NCBI GenBank assembly: GCA_964482495.1
Contig: CAYZXS010000014.1
Location: 14,186 to 78,185 of the forward strand
Length of the DNA: 64,000 nucleotides
Direction: 5' to 3'
Source of the DNA: J029 sp964482495
GTDB taxonomy: Bacteria > Planctomycetota > UBA1135
The notes beneath the pieces are model-generated. The model ran no database searches. It saw nothing but the letters and a program-made list of their open reading frames with translations, and had not been told where the DNA came from. Below, one piece after another: positions 42,698 to 51,550 of this stretch; position 1 is the first letter of the stretch, and every line of letters begins with the position of its first letter. Both the position numbers and the translations under genes were made by a program.

Positions 42698-45025
42698 TTA
42701 CTGGACCACGCCAGCGATGACCGCCGGCGGGTCGGTCACGACCGGCTTCTCGACGGTCGCGGGGTTGGTGAAGTCCGAGCCGTCCGGCAGCTCCAGGCTG
42801 GAGGCCCCGTCCAGGGTCAGGCTGGTGCTGCCCGAGCTGTCCTCGGCCAGGTGCAGCTCGGTCTCGGTGGCCTTGATCACGTACTCGGTGCCGCTCGGGC
42901 CCATCGCCACGCCGTCCGCGATCGAGAACTCAGGCTGCCAGAAGTCCGGCTCGCCGTCGCCGTTCAGGTCGATGCCGTCGTGCGGGATGCCCCACAGGTC
43001 ACCGTTGCCGTTGTACTCCAGCTGGACGGTGCGGCCGTCGTGGGTGCTGAGGCCGTTGGCGTCGTTGTCGGTGCTGTGGGTGTAGGTGAAGACCAGCGGC
43101 GGGTCGAAGCTCACGGTCTCGCCGAGCGAGTCGGTCAGCGACACGGTCTTGTTCCAGTCGTTGTGACCGGTCTCGTAGACGTAGAAGACGTCCGCGTTCC
43201 AGGCGTCCCAGGGGTTCGAGATGCCGCCGTAGGTGTTGGGGTGGTTCGGCAGCAGCGGGCCGGTGCGCATGCCCCACATGTAGGGACCGGTGCTGGGCTC
43301 CTGTCCGCTCGCGAGACCGACCTGGGCCAGGCCGGAGCCCGGGTCGTAGTAGAGCGCGAGGTCCGACTTCTGGAACTCGAAGGTGTGCGGCGAGGAGACG
43401 CTGCCTTCCGTGAGGTAGACGTCGCCGGCCTCCGCCTCGGCGCCAGTGATGCCGGTGCGCAGGCACTCGATCATGCCGTAGAGGGTGGCCTCGGTGACGC
43501 TGGAGGGGAACAGGTCGGCGTTGTCGCCGTCGACGAAGACCTCCTTCCAGTAGGTCAGGGTGGTGTCGCCGTAGACGTAGTTGATCGAGCCGCCGAGGCT
43601 GTCCGACCAGAGGTGGAGCCAGTCACCCGGCGAGAGGCTGATCACCTCGGGGGTCTCGAGAGCGACCCACTCGTTCTCGTCCCAATCCCAGACGTCGGTC
43701 TTGGTGAAGGTGCCGCCGGAGTGCTCGTAGACGACCTTGAACTCGGAGTGGGTGTAGGTCTGCTGATCGAACTCCCAGTAGCGGAACTCGTCGCCGTCGA
43801 CCTCGGACAGGGCCAGGGTGTTCTTGGTGTTCTGGATCAGCCGGCCGGGGGCCTTGACCACGGTGTAGGCCGCCGGGTCGCCCTGCTGCGGGCCGAACTG
43901 CTCGCGGTAGACGGTGTCGCCGTTGTTCACGGTGACGCCCGGCTCCAGCCACATGCCCCAGTACCCGACCCAGCCGAAGTCGCCGCCGGAGGTGCGGATG
44001 CCGAAGCCCGAGTTGCGCTCGACGTTGTTGCCGATGTTGGAACCCTCGGCGTCGTAGAGGTTGTAGCGCCAGGTGCTGCGCTCGAACTGGTCGCGGTGGA
44101 ACAGCTCGGTGTCCCCGCCGACGGTCTGGCGCAGGAAGTGGGTGGTGTTGAAGGCGATCAGGTACTCCTCGCTGAGGATGCCGCTGTCGCCGCCGGGGCC
44201 GAAGTTCTCGCGGAAGCGGTTGCGGACCCGCGCCACGCCGCTGAGCTGGTCGGCGGCCATGTCGACGCGGACCATGACCTCGTCGGAGAATTCGCCCGGG
44301 TCGTGCGGCAGGCTCAGGCCCTTGCCGGCCTCCTCGAAGAAGCTGAAGCCGATCCGGCCGGCGCCGGCGGACTCCGTCTTGAGCACGCCCTTGAAGAAGA
44401 GCGGGCCAGAGAAGGTCTCCTTCATGGCGAAGTTGAGCACGAACTTGCCGAAGGGGTTGGTGTCGCTCGGCTCCTCGACGATGCGGCCGTGGCCGTAGAT
44501 CATGCCGTTGAAGAACTCTTCCTCCTCGGGGACCCACATGCGCACGAACATCGGCGAGTCGTTGTCCTCGCGGGTGCTGCGCACCGTCCACTCCTCGAAC
44601 TCCTGGGTCGTGCCGGAGGACTGGCCGGAGGAGGAACCGCCCGACTCGCCGCCCTTCTCGGCCAAGGAGGCGTCGATCAGGGCGCGGTAGGCTCCCTCGT
44701 TGACCATCTCGTCAGCGGCGGTCTGCCCGGTCATGTCGAGGATCTCGTTGATCAGCTCGAGCGGCTCGATCGACCGGTCCCAGACGTGCTCGAAGGACTC
44801 GTCCGTAAAGTACTCGCAGTCAGCGGGGAAGCTGCCCGTGCCCGCGCCGGGGGCGATCGTTGAGCCGCCGCCCGAGGAGCCGGTGGCGGTCACCACCGAC
44901 ATGCTGTCGGGGAGGCTGAGGCCGCTGACGGAGCCGCCGCTGCTAGAAGAACTGCCGCCGCCGCCGCAAGAGGCGATGAGGAGGGCGGCAAGCCCGGGGA
45001 GAGAAAATGTCAGTTTCAGTCGCAT
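42698..45025 (-). CDS. large lipoprotein of unknown function
   Basis: 775 residues. The signal MRLKLTFSLPGLAALLIASC ends in a lipobox (Cys20), followed by a Gly/Ser-rich linker, so it is lipid-anchored. The body is Asp/Trp/Tyr/Gly-rich beta-type sequence (about 150-700) with acidic overall charge. Near the end is DLNGDGEPDF (about 685-695), an EF-hand/dockerin-like calcium loop. I do not recognise the family. It lies 156 bp downstream of a diguanylate cyclase gene on the same strand. The ribosome-binding site (GGGAGG) is inside a hairpin, so translation may be regulated. Confidence 0.7.
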   Translation of the reverse strand: MRLKLTFSLPGLAALLIASCGGGGSSSSSGGSVSGLSLPDSMSVVTATGSSGGGSTIAPGAGTGSFPADCEYFTDESFEHVWDRSIEPLELINEILDMTGQTAADEMVNEGAYRALIDASLAEKGGESGGSSSGQSSGTTQEFEEWTVRSTREDNDSPMFVRMWVPEEEEFFNGMIYGHGRIVEEPSDTNPFGKFVLNFAMKETFSGPLFFKGVLKTESAGAGRIGFSFFEEAGKGLSLPHDPGEFSDEVMVRVDMAADQLSGVARVRNRFRENFGPGGDSGILSEEYLIAFNTTHFLRQTVGGDTELFHRDQFERSTWRYNLYDAEGSNIGNNVERNSGFGIRTSGGDFGWVGYWGMWLEPGVTVNNGDTVYREQFGPQQGDPAAYTVVKAPGRLIQNTKNTLALSEVDGDEFRYWEFDQQTYTHSEFKVVYEHSGGTFTKTDVWDWDENEWVALETPEVISLSPGDWLHLWSDSLGGSINYVYGDTTLTYWKEVFVDGDNADLFPSSVTEATLYGMIECLRTGITGAEAEAGDVYLTEGSVSSPHTFEFQKSDLALYYDPGSGLAQVGLASGQEPSTGPYMWGMRTGPLLPNHPNTYGGISNPWDAWNADVFYVYETGHNDWNKTVSLTDSLGETVSFDPPLVFTYTHSTDNDANGLSTHDGRTVQLEYNGNGDLWGIPHDGIDLNGDGEPDFWQPEFSIADGVAMGPSGTEYVIKATETELHLAEDSSGSTSLTLDGASSLELPDGSDFTNPATVEKPVVTDPPAVIAGVVQ

Positions 45026-45032
45026 GATGAGC

Positions 45033-45048
45033 CTCCCGGTAGCGGGAG
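45033..45048 (-). promoter_or_regulatory. hairpin masking the lipoprotein gene's ribosome-binding site
   Basis: CTCCCG (read on the minus strand from 45048) pairs with CGGGAG (45038-45033) around a 4-nt loop. The second strand contains most of the Shine-Dalgarno GGGAGG, whose last base is 6 nt before ATG 45025. The stem is 6 bp and all canonical. Confidence 0.5.
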
Positions 45049-45061
45049 TCGGATGGCCCGT

Positions 45062-45084
45062 CGCGCTCGTTGGCGGTCCGTGGC
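45062..45084 (-). other. nothing recognisable: middle of the lipoprotein leader
   Basis: This part of the 156-bp leader lies between the RBS hairpin and a second small stem (AGAGG/CCTCT, about 45085-45110). I see no known riboswitch consensus here; in particular the c-di-GMP-I core is absent. Confidence 0.3.
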
Positions 45085-45161
45085 CCAGAGGTGAATCGCG
45101 CCTCTATCGACCCTTGCCGGCCCGCCCTAAAACAAAAATCCTAACTTTCGAAAACCCTAGC

Positions 45162-45184
45162 TAGTCCTTTATGAATAAAGACTA
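45162..45184 (-). terminator. AT-rich imperfect palindrome at the end of the diguanylate cyclase gene
   Basis: TAGTCCTTTA pairs with TAAAGACTA (one bulged base, 4-nt loop), overlapping the stop codon at 45182-45184. The surrounding 60 bp are far richer in A+T than the rest of the window. It could be a weak terminator, an operator, or part of the promoter of the lipoprotein gene. Confidence 0.3.
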
Positions 45185-46699
45185 AAGACCGCTTTTCAGG
45201 AGATTGGACCGGCTCCTCCCGGCCCGCTTGGCGCGGTACAAGGCCTCGTCCGCTCGCTGCAGGAGCTCGCTGAAGCGGCGCAGCTCGCCGGGCGGCGCGC
45301 TGGCCAGTCCGACCGACACGCCGGGCGCCGGGTGCACCGTCGGCGCCATCTTCCGCAGCACCTCCTCCCCCTCGGCCCGGGTCCGCTCGACCAGGGAGAG
45401 GCCGCCGGCGCCGTCGGTGTGGGGCATCAAGATCACGAACTCATCGCCGCCCAGCCGGGCCACGACGTCGGACTCCCGCGCCGAGGAGGACAGCACCGAG
45501 GCGAAGGAGGACAGGACCCGGTCGCCGAAGGGGTGGCCGAGCTGGTCATTGAGCTCCTTGAAGTGGTCGAGGTCGAGCACGGCAAGGGCCAGCGGGATGC
45601 CGTAGCGCTGGGCCCGGCGGAACTCCACCTGGGCGAAGCGGTCGAAGGCGCGCCGGTTGAGCACTCCGGTCAAGGGGTCGCGCAACGACACCTCCTCCAT
45701 CCGGCGCCAGGCCGCGGCGGCCGAGTCCTGGCGCAGCCGCCGCCGCACGGCCTCGCGGATGGCTTGGCCGAGCGCCTCCCCGCCTTGCTCGGCGAGGTCG
45801 AAGACGGGCACCTCGAGGTGCTCGGCGCGCAGCCGGTCGGCGAGGCCCGGGTCCGGGTCGAGGCCCTGCCCGACCAGGACCACGTCGGTCTCGCCGCGGC
45901 CGATGGCCACCGAGGCGTCCACCGGATCGGCGACCACGCGCAGGATGCAGCGCACACCGGCCGCGTGCAGCTCGTCCAGCAGCCGCGCCGACTGCCAGGG
46001 CTGGGCCCCGGTCAGCAGGGCCCGGACCAGGACCTCCTGCTCCTCCGGCGGCGGGGCGGCCTGATCCGCTCCGACCTTGACGTTGCGGAACATCTCGGTG
46101 AGCCGCCGGGCGCCTCGCCGGGCGCCGCGAAGGCCGGCGCTCAGGTTCCCGGGCAGGTGGACCAGGTCGGTCTCGGTGAGCCCGGCGAGCCAGCGCAGCG
46201 AATGCACCGGCGCCTCGAGCTCGCTGACCGTGGAGCCGAGCAGGTCCAGCAGCAGGTTGGTGCGCTGGCGGTCGGCCTCCGCCCCGACCTCCTCGAGGTC
46301 GGCGGTGAGGTCCAGGAATTGAACCACCAGGAAGGGCGGACCCCAAGGGCCGCCGGCCATCGGCGAGACGCGCATGCGGATGGTGCGCTCGCCGCCTCCG
46401 GCCTGGTGGAAGCGGCGCTTGCCGGTCCAGGTCCGGCCGGCGCGGAGCTCGTCCCAGAGGCCGTCGATCAAGCCCAGGTCCTCGCTGCGGTAGGTCAGGA
46501 CCTGGCTCAGGGTCTGCGGCTCGGGCAGGCTGTGCAGCCGGGCCCATCCGCGGAAGGCGGCGTTGGTGCTCCGGATCTTGCCGTCCCACTCGGCGAGGAA
46601 GGCGGGGTCCACCCACGCCTGGAGCAAGCGCTCGACGACGTCAGAGGCGGCGGCAGGATCAGGCTCCTGCGGGCACGAGGGGTGCGAAAGGATAGACAT
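45182..46699 (-). CDS. PAS-type diguanylate cyclase (GGDEF)
   Basis: 505 residues, soluble. Residues of about 20-135 look like a PAS domain (LLQAWVDPAFLAEWDGKIRSTNAAFRGWARL). The centre (about 140-325) resembles a degenerate kinase-like dimerisation section and a receiver-like part. The C-terminal GGDEF domain has DPLTGVLNRRAFDRF, LDLDHFKELND and RESD-VVARLGGDEFVIL. Both the active-site GGDEF and the RxxD inhibitory site (RESD) are intact, so it should make c-di-GMP under product control, unlike the GGDEF/EAL protein at 11640. The lipoprotein gene follows and may respond to the same signal. Confidence 0.88.
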   Translation of the reverse strand: MSILSHPSCPQEPDPAAASDVVERLLQAWVDPAFLAEWDGKIRSTNAAFRGWARLHSLPEPQTLSQVLTYRSEDLGLIDGLWDELRAGRTWTGKRRFHQAGGGERTIRMRVSPMAGGPWGPPFLVVQFLDLTADLEEVGAEADRQRTNLLLDLLGSTVSELEAPVHSLRWLAGLTETDLVHLPGNLSAGLRGARRGARRLTEMFRNVKVGADQAAPPPEEQEVLVRALLTGAQPWQSARLLDELHAAGVRCILRVVADPVDASVAIGRGETDVVLVGQGLDPDPGLADRLRAEHLEVPVFDLAEQGGEALGQAIREAVRRRLRQDSAAAAWRRMEEVSLRDPLTGVLNRRAFDRFAQVEFRRAQRYGIPLALAVLDLDHFKELNDQLGHPFGDRVLSSFASVLSSSARESDVVARLGGDEFVILMPHTDGAGGLSLVERTRAEGEEVLRKMAPTVHPAPGVSVGLASAPPGELRRFSELLQRADEALYRAKRAGRSRSNLLKSGL

Positions 46700-46789
46700 G
46701 GTGCCGGGCTGGGCGAGGGGGTCGGCGGTCGAAGACCAGCGGGCGGGCTTCTACCCCCGAGGCCGCGGTCGGTTACGAAAGGAGTCGGC

Positions 46790-47347
46790 TCAGTGGTCGA
46801 AGCGCAGGCCCTTCACCAAGGGCTCGTAAGTCATGAAGTCGGCGTGGTGCACCACGTACGCTTCGGCGGTGCGCTTGATCATGTTTCCTTCGCCGGCGTG
46901 CGCGGCGATGACGTGGCATACCGGGTCGGGGACCCCGCACTCCTGCGCCAGACCGACGCCGGTGAAGGGGTGGCGCAGGTACTGCCCGCGCCGGGACTGC
47001 ACGCACTTGCCGTCGACCTTCTCGTACTCGAGCAGCTTGCCGACGTCCGCCAGGATCGCGCCCGCGATGAGGGTGTCGCGGTCGATCGGCATCGCCTTGC
47101 CCATGAACTCCTCGATCTTCACGGCCGAGGCCAGGGCCAGGTGAACGACGAGGCGCTTGTGGGCCAGGAAGGTCACGGTGCAGTCCGGGACGTGCAGCGT
47201 GAACGGGATCTCGAGCAGGTCCTGGGGCTCCAACGGGCTGCGCTCGAAGGCCAGCAGCCAGGTGTTGATCACCTGCTCCCGGAGCTCCGCAGCCTCGATC
47301 CACTCGATCTCGGGCCAGACTTCCAGGACGCGTTCGCGGCTCCTCAT
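46790..47347 (-). CDS. HD-like domain protein with altered HD motif
   Basis: 185 residues from ATG 47347. The helical fold follows HD phosphohydrolases: VVHLALASAVKIEE, ILADVGKLLEYE, RHPFTGVGLAQECG, VIAAHAGEGN and EAYVVHHADF. The defining His-Asp pair is Ala-Asp here (ADVGK rather than HDIGK), while the later His residues and Asp remain. Metal binding may be changed or reduced. The substrate is unknown. TAGAAT (47356-47361) lies 8 nt before the ATG. The diguanylate cyclase gene follows on the same strand after 90 bp. Confidence 0.75.
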   Translation of the reverse strand: MRSRERVLEVWPEIEWIEAAELREQVINTWLLAFERSPLEPQDLLEIPFTLHVPDCTVTFLAHKRLVVHLALASAVKIEEFMGKAMPIDRDTLIAGAILADVGKLLEYEKVDGKCVQSRRGQYLRHPFTGVGLAQECGVPDPVCHVIAAHAGEGNMIKRTAEAYVVHHADFMTYEPLVKGLRFDH

Positions 47348-47373
47348 CGCGCGGGATTCTAGCAGCGCCGGTC

Positions 47374-48993
47374 TCAGACCTTGCGATAGAGCAGCTCGAC
47401 TTCCGGGTCGACCACCGGCGAGCGGTAATCGCCTCCGAGCTCGAGGTGGCTGCGCTCGGCCTCGATCCGGAAGCGCTCGGAGCGCTGCTTGCCGGCGGCG
47501 TCGGTCCAGCGCAGCCGCAGCCAGAAGCGATACAAGCCTTGGCTCTGGACCTGGCGCACCTCGAGGCCGGTCTCGCCCCAGATCAGCTCGAGCTCCGGGC
47601 ACCCGGGCCGGTCCAGCCACTGCTCGAAGAAGCCGTCTAGCTCGGCGCCGCTCGAGGCCTCCAGGCTCGCCACCAGGTCGGCGGTGCTCAGGGCCTCGCC
47701 GACGTGCTCGCGGTAATAGCCGGCGATGCCGCCGAAGAAGGCCTCGTCGCCGAGCTCGCCGCGCAGCATGTGCAGGACCCAGGCGCCCTTCTGATAGGTG
47801 TTGATCGAAGAGCTGCCGAAGAAGTCGTCGGGCTTGCCGAAGTCCATCCAGCGGATCGGCCGGCGGCGGCCGGAGCTGGAGCGCAGCCAGGCGCGCCGGA
47901 TGCCGTCCATCTCGCGCGCCATCGGCGGGCCGCCGCCGTGGGCGGCGTGCAGCCAGGGGCCGAAGTAGCTGGCGAAGCCCTCAGACAGCCAGGAGTCCCA
48001 CCACTCGGCGTAGCCGACGCCGTCGCCGAACCACATGTGGGCGAACTCGTGGGCCAGGGTGCCGACGCCGGCACCGCGCGAGTCGAAGAGCGACTCCATG
48101 ATCCAGGTGTTGCCGGCGTTCTCCATGCCCCCCCACCGCGTCGGCACCTGGACCACGCAGTACTTGGAGTAAGGGTAGGGTCCGAAGACCTGCTCCATCT
48201 GCGCCATCCAGGCGGCGTGGTGCTTGAGGCCGCGGCGGGCGCGGGTGCGGTCCTTGCTCCAGACGTAGTGCGGCACCAGGCGGGCGTCGCCTCCTTCCTC
48301 GAGCCGGGCGTAGGGGCCGATCGAGAAGGCCAGCTGGTAGGTGGGCAGGTCCGAGGCGGTCCGGCCGCCGCTCAGCACCCAGCCGTCGCCGGCGCCCGGG
48401 GCAGGACAGGGGCAGCCGGCCGGCGGCGGCGCGGCGGCCTCGCCCCAGTCGCCGCTGCCGATGCTGGTCGTGCCCGCGGGGTGCTCGAGCAGGACCTCGA
48501 AGGCGGCGCGGTCCGAGGGGTGGTCCTCGCAGGGCAGCCAGCCGCGGGCGCGGGCGCTGAAGTGGTCGGTGTAGACCACGGCGCCGCCGTACCGGTTGTC
48601 GACCCGGTAGAGGCCGTCCGGCGGCGTCCCGGAGAAGGCGGCGTGCAGCCCGAACTCCTCGCCCGCGGCGACGGTGCGGCCGAGCGCGACCACGACGCCG
48701 GCCGGGTCGCGTTCGAAGGCCAGCGCCGCGCCGGCCTCGTCGTGGAAGGAGAGCGCCCAAGCCCCGGAGTCGACGGCGTGGAAGCGGACCGAGGTCAGCG
48801 CCTCGACCGCCGCGATGCGGTAACGGCAGGAGCCGCTCAGGTCCCCCCCGTTCGGGTCGGCCTTGAGATAGACCTCGTAGGAGAGCAGGTCCTGCTCCGG
48901 GAAGCCGGAGTGGAGGGCGGCGGCCGGCGCGGGCGCCGGGACCGGCGCCTGGGCGGGCAGGGCGGCGAGGATCAGGAGCAGGCTAGCCGTCAT
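47374..48993 (-). CDS. M1-family aminopeptidase-like zinc peptidase, exported
   Basis: 539 residues with a signal peptide (MTASLLLILAALPAQAPVPAPAP). The exopeptidase-type motif is GGMENAGN, the zinc site is H315-E316-F-A-H319 (HEFAHMWFGD), and the third ligand is E338 in WLSEGFASY. Proline and Tyr positions typical of M1 (NTYQKGAWVLHMLRGELG) are present. It is shorter than PepN because the C-terminal helical domain is missing, as in many secreted M1 enzymes. The start overlaps the end of the sulfatase-like gene by 11 nt, so the two are probably coupled. Confidence 0.92.
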   Translation of the reverse strand: MTASLLLILAALPAQAPVPAPAPAAALHSGFPEQDLLSYEVYLKADPNGGDLSGSCRYRIAAVEALTSVRFHAVDSGAWALSFHDEAGAALAFERDPAGVVVALGRTVAAGEEFGLHAAFSGTPPDGLYRVDNRYGGAVVYTDHFSARARGWLPCEDHPSDRAAFEVLLEHPAGTTSIGSGDWGEAAAPPPAGCPCPAPGAGDGWVLSGGRTASDLPTYQLAFSIGPYARLEEGGDARLVPHYVWSKDRTRARRGLKHHAAWMAQMEQVFGPYPYSKYCVVQVPTRWGGMENAGNTWIMESLFDSRGAGVGTLAHEFAHMWFGDGVGYAEWWDSWLSEGFASYFGPWLHAAHGGGPPMAREMDGIRRAWLRSSSGRRRPIRWMDFGKPDDFFGSSSINTYQKGAWVLHMLRGELGDEAFFGGIAGYYREHVGEALSTADLVASLEASSGAELDGFFEQWLDRPGCPELELIWGETGLEVRQVQSQGLYRFWLRLRWTDAAGKQRSERFRIEAERSHLELGGDYRSPVVDPEVELLYRKV

Positions 48994-50830
48994 CGTCGAC
49001 GTATCCGAGGGCCGCCAGCTCGGCGCTGTCCTCGGCGCTCATCTCCCGCTCGGAGACGACGGCGCGCGGCAGGCTGGCGGCGGTCTCGTTCAAGAGCTTA
49101 CGGAGCGGCTCGGCCTGCGGCGAACCGTCCAGCGCTTGCTCCACCTCGCCGTCGGGGCCGAGGCGGAACAGGCGCGCCGCCGCCGGGTCCCCCACCGGAT
49201 AGAACAGCTTCCAGCCCGGCGCCCGGATCCCGAGCAGCCGCTCGTCGTGGAGCTGCTCGCCGCGGCGCACGGTGCGGAGCCGCTCCTGCCAGGCCTCCAA
49301 GTAGAAGCCGCCGCCGAAGGCCGCCCGGGCCGGCAGCGTGCCGCCCGCGGCGGCCGGGAGCAGGTCGACGCCCTGGTGGCCCTCCGGCGCCTCCAGGCCG
49401 GCTAGCGCCGCCAGGGTGGCGGCGACGTCCGCCTGGTAGACCGGTCCCGCGACCCGCCGGCCGCCCTCGCGCCCGCCCGGGAGGTGCAGCAGCGCTGGCA
49501 CGTGCTGGGTCGCGTCCATAAGGCTGGAGGTGTGGTTGTTGCGGTAGCCGCCCTCGCCGAAGCACTGGCCGTGGTCGGCCGTGAGCAGCATCGAGGTGCG
49601 CGCCAAGCCCGGGTCCCGGGCTTCGAGCAGCCCGATGAACTCGCCCAGCAGCGCGTCCAGCTCCATGATCTCCGCCCGGTAGAGCAGCAGGTTCTCGCCG
49701 CAGGCCTCCGGGTCGGCGGCGGCGGGCAAGGCGCCGGCGGCGAGCGCGCGGGCCCTGGCCTCGGCGGCCGGCGCCGGCTCGTGCGGGCCGTGGGCGTCGA
49801 AGAAGTGCAGCCACAGGAAGCAGGGCCGGTCGGCGGCCTCCAGATAGGCGCGGGCGCGCTCGAGCACCACGGCGCCCTCCAGCTGGGCGTCGCGGTGGTG
49901 GACGACCTTCTCCCGCAGCCAGCGCACCAGCGCCATCTCGCGCGGGCCGATCTCGGTCAGCGCCCGCAGGCGGTCGGCCCGCAGCCGGTCGTCATAGACC
50001 CGAAAGCCGCGGGCGAAGCCGTTCTTGGCCCGCAGCGGCGGCGCCGAGACGAAGGCCGCCGTGTCGTAACCGGCGGCGCGGAAGGACTCCGCCAGCAGCG
50101 GCACCTCGGCGGCGATCTCGGTGGTGCCCATCGAGCGCAGGCCGTGGCTGGGCGGCACCCGGCCGCTGAGCAGGGTGGCGTGGGTCGGGCCGGTGATCGG
50201 CGCCACCGCGATCATCTCCTCGAAGACCACCGAGCGGCCGGCCAGCTGGTCCAGGGCCGGGGTCTCGAGCCCCGTGCCACCGTAGGGCGGCAGGACGTCG
50301 GCCCGCACCGTGTCCCAGGTCACCAGGACGACGTCCCCGGCGCCTTCCGGGGCGGCCGCGGGAGCGGGGCCGAGCCGCGCCGGGTCACGGTCCCCGGCCA
50401 GCCAGGCCAGGACGCCGGCCGCGGCCAGCGGCAGGCAGGCGGCGACCAGGCCGTAGGGCAGGCGCCGCGGCCAGGGGCGGCGGACCAAGACCAGCTGGGC
50501 GGCGGCCGCGACCAGGAAGGGCCAGGCCAGCGGCTCCCTCAGCGCGCCGCTCGCCCGGGTGAGGTCGACGACGGCCAGCGCCAGGGCCACCAGCGGCACC
50601 AGCAAGGCGCCCGGGAGGCGCAGCTTCCGGCCCGCCGGGCCGGCGAGGAGCGCCAAGGCGGCGCCCAGCACCGGATAGGCGCCGAGGGGGACGAGCAGCA
50701 TCAGGCCGCGCAGCAGCGGCTCGTCCAGCCCGCCCCATCGCGCCGGCAGCGCCAAGCCGAGCTCGAAGAGGCCCAGGGCCAGGCCGGCCCGGAAGCCCAG
50801 GGCGGCGTCGTTCCGCAGGGAGCTGGCCAC
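48983..50830 (-). CDS. membrane sulfatase/phosphotransferase-like protein (alkaline phosphatase superfamily)
   Basis: 615 residues. The N-terminal 165 residues carry about four to five hydrophobic segments. The periplasmic part follows sulfatases: DVVLVTWDTVRADVLPPYG, TPALDQLAGRSVVFEEMIAVAPITGPTHATLLSGR, FFDAHGPHEP, LLTADHGQCFGEGG and NNHTSSL. The formylglycine motif CxPxR is absent; the nucleophile position reads T-G-P-T-H, so Thr would be the nucleophile, as in LtaS-type phosphotransferases. Hydrolysis of sulfate esters is therefore unproven, and a phosphotransferase role is possible. The end overlaps the M1 peptidase start, and elbB lies 6 nt upstream of its start. Confidence 0.82.
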   Translation of the reverse strand: MASSLRNDAALGFRAGLALGLFELGLALPARWGGLDEPLLRGLMLLVPLGAYPVLGAALALLAGPAGRKLRLPGALLVPLVALALAVVDLTRASGALREPLAWPFLVAAAAQLVLVRRPWPRRLPYGLVAACLPLAAAGVLAWLAGDRDPARLGPAPAAAPEGAGDVVLVTWDTVRADVLPPYGGTGLETPALDQLAGRSVVFEEMIAVAPITGPTHATLLSGRVPPSHGLRSMGTTEIAAEVPLLAESFRAAGYDTAAFVSAPPLRAKNGFARGFRVYDDRLRADRLRALTEIGPREMALVRWLREKVVHHRDAQLEGAVVLERARAYLEAADRPCFLWLHFFDAHGPHEPAPAAEARARALAAGALPAAADPEACGENLLLYRAEIMELDALLGEFIGLLEARDPGLARTSMLLTADHGQCFGEGGYRNNHTSSLMDATQHVPALLHLPGGREGGRRVAGPVYQADVAATLAALAGLEAPEGHQGVDLLPAAAGGTLPARAAFGGGFYLEAWQERLRTVRRGEQLHDERLLGIRAPGWKLFYPVGDPAAARLFRLGPDGEVEQALDGSPQAEPLRKLLNETAASLPRAVVSEREMSAEDSAELAALGYVDDDG

Positions 50831-50836
50831 GCGCGG

Positions 50837-51523
50837 TCAGCCGGCCGGGGACATGCCGGCGCCGCAGCGCTCGATCAGCTTGGCCACCAGCTTCTCGATG
50901 CCGTCGGCGACCTCGGAGATGCGCGAGTCCAGCATGTAGGCCGGCGTGCTGATGACGTTGCGGCCCTCGTCGACGTGGATCTCCCCGGCCGGGCAGACGA
51001 CGTGCTTGGCCCCCATCTTCTCCAGCGCCTCGGCGGTGCCGGCGTCGCTGCCGATGGTCAGCTCCACCGCCGGCGCGAACTCCTGGAAGACGGCGGCGCA
51101 GACCGCGGGGGCGATGCAGATCACCCCCAAGGGCTTGCCGGCCTCGGCGACCGCCCGGACCACCCGGGAGACCTCGGGGTGGACGGCGCAGGCCGGCCCG
51201 TTGACGGCGAAGTCGGACAGGTTCTTGGCCGCGCCGTAGCCGCCCGGCAGGACCAGCGCGTCGAGCTCGGCGGGGTCCACCGCCGCGGCGGCGACGACCT
51301 GCCCGCGGGCGATGCGGGCCGATTCCCGGAGCACGTTGCGGGTCTCGCCCTCGGCGACCTCGCCGCCGAGATGATCGACGACGTGCATCTGTTCGGCGTC
51401 GGGCGCGAAGCAGACCGCCTCGGCGCCGGCGCGGTCGAGCGCCAGCAGCGTGATCACCGACTCATGGATCTCGGCACCGTCAAGGAAACCGCAACCGGAA
51501 AGGCAGACACCGACTCGCACCAT
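50837..51523 (-). CDS. elbB: ElbB/DJ-1-PfpI family glyoxalase
   Basis: 228 residues, the usual length. It begins VRVGVCLSGCGFLDGAEIHESVITLLALDRAG, typical of ElbB (SCRP-27A), continues FAPDAEQMHVVDHLGGE and LVLPGGYGAAKNLSDFA, and has the nucleophile elbow Cys136 in GVICIAPA. Members show weak glyoxalase activity and were linked to isoprenoid metabolism in E. coli; the true role is open. The gene has GAGGACC shortly before its ATG and ends 6 nt before the sulfatase-like gene's start, suggesting an operon elbB-sulfatase-M1. Confidence 0.93.
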   Translation of the reverse strand: MVRVGVCLSGCGFLDGAEIHESVITLLALDRAGAEAVCFAPDAEQMHVVDHLGGEVAEGETRNVLRESARIARGQVVAAAAVDPAELDALVLPGGYGAAKNLSDFAVNGPACAVHPEVSRVVRAVAEAGKPLGVICIAPAVCAAVFQEFAPAVELTIGSDAGTAEALEKMGAKHVVCPAGEIHVDEGRNVISTPAYMLDSRISEVADGIEKLVAKLIERCGAGMSPAG

Positions 51524-51550
51524 GCTTAGGTCCTCGCGAAAGGGAACAAG

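Noticed and set aside
45026..45181. A c-di-GMP-I riboswitch in the leader of the lipoprotein gene, next to a diguanylate cyclase gene
   Set aside because: The conserved core (GGGACGCAAAGCC-type and CCGGCCUAA) is not present on either strand; only generic hairpins are seen.
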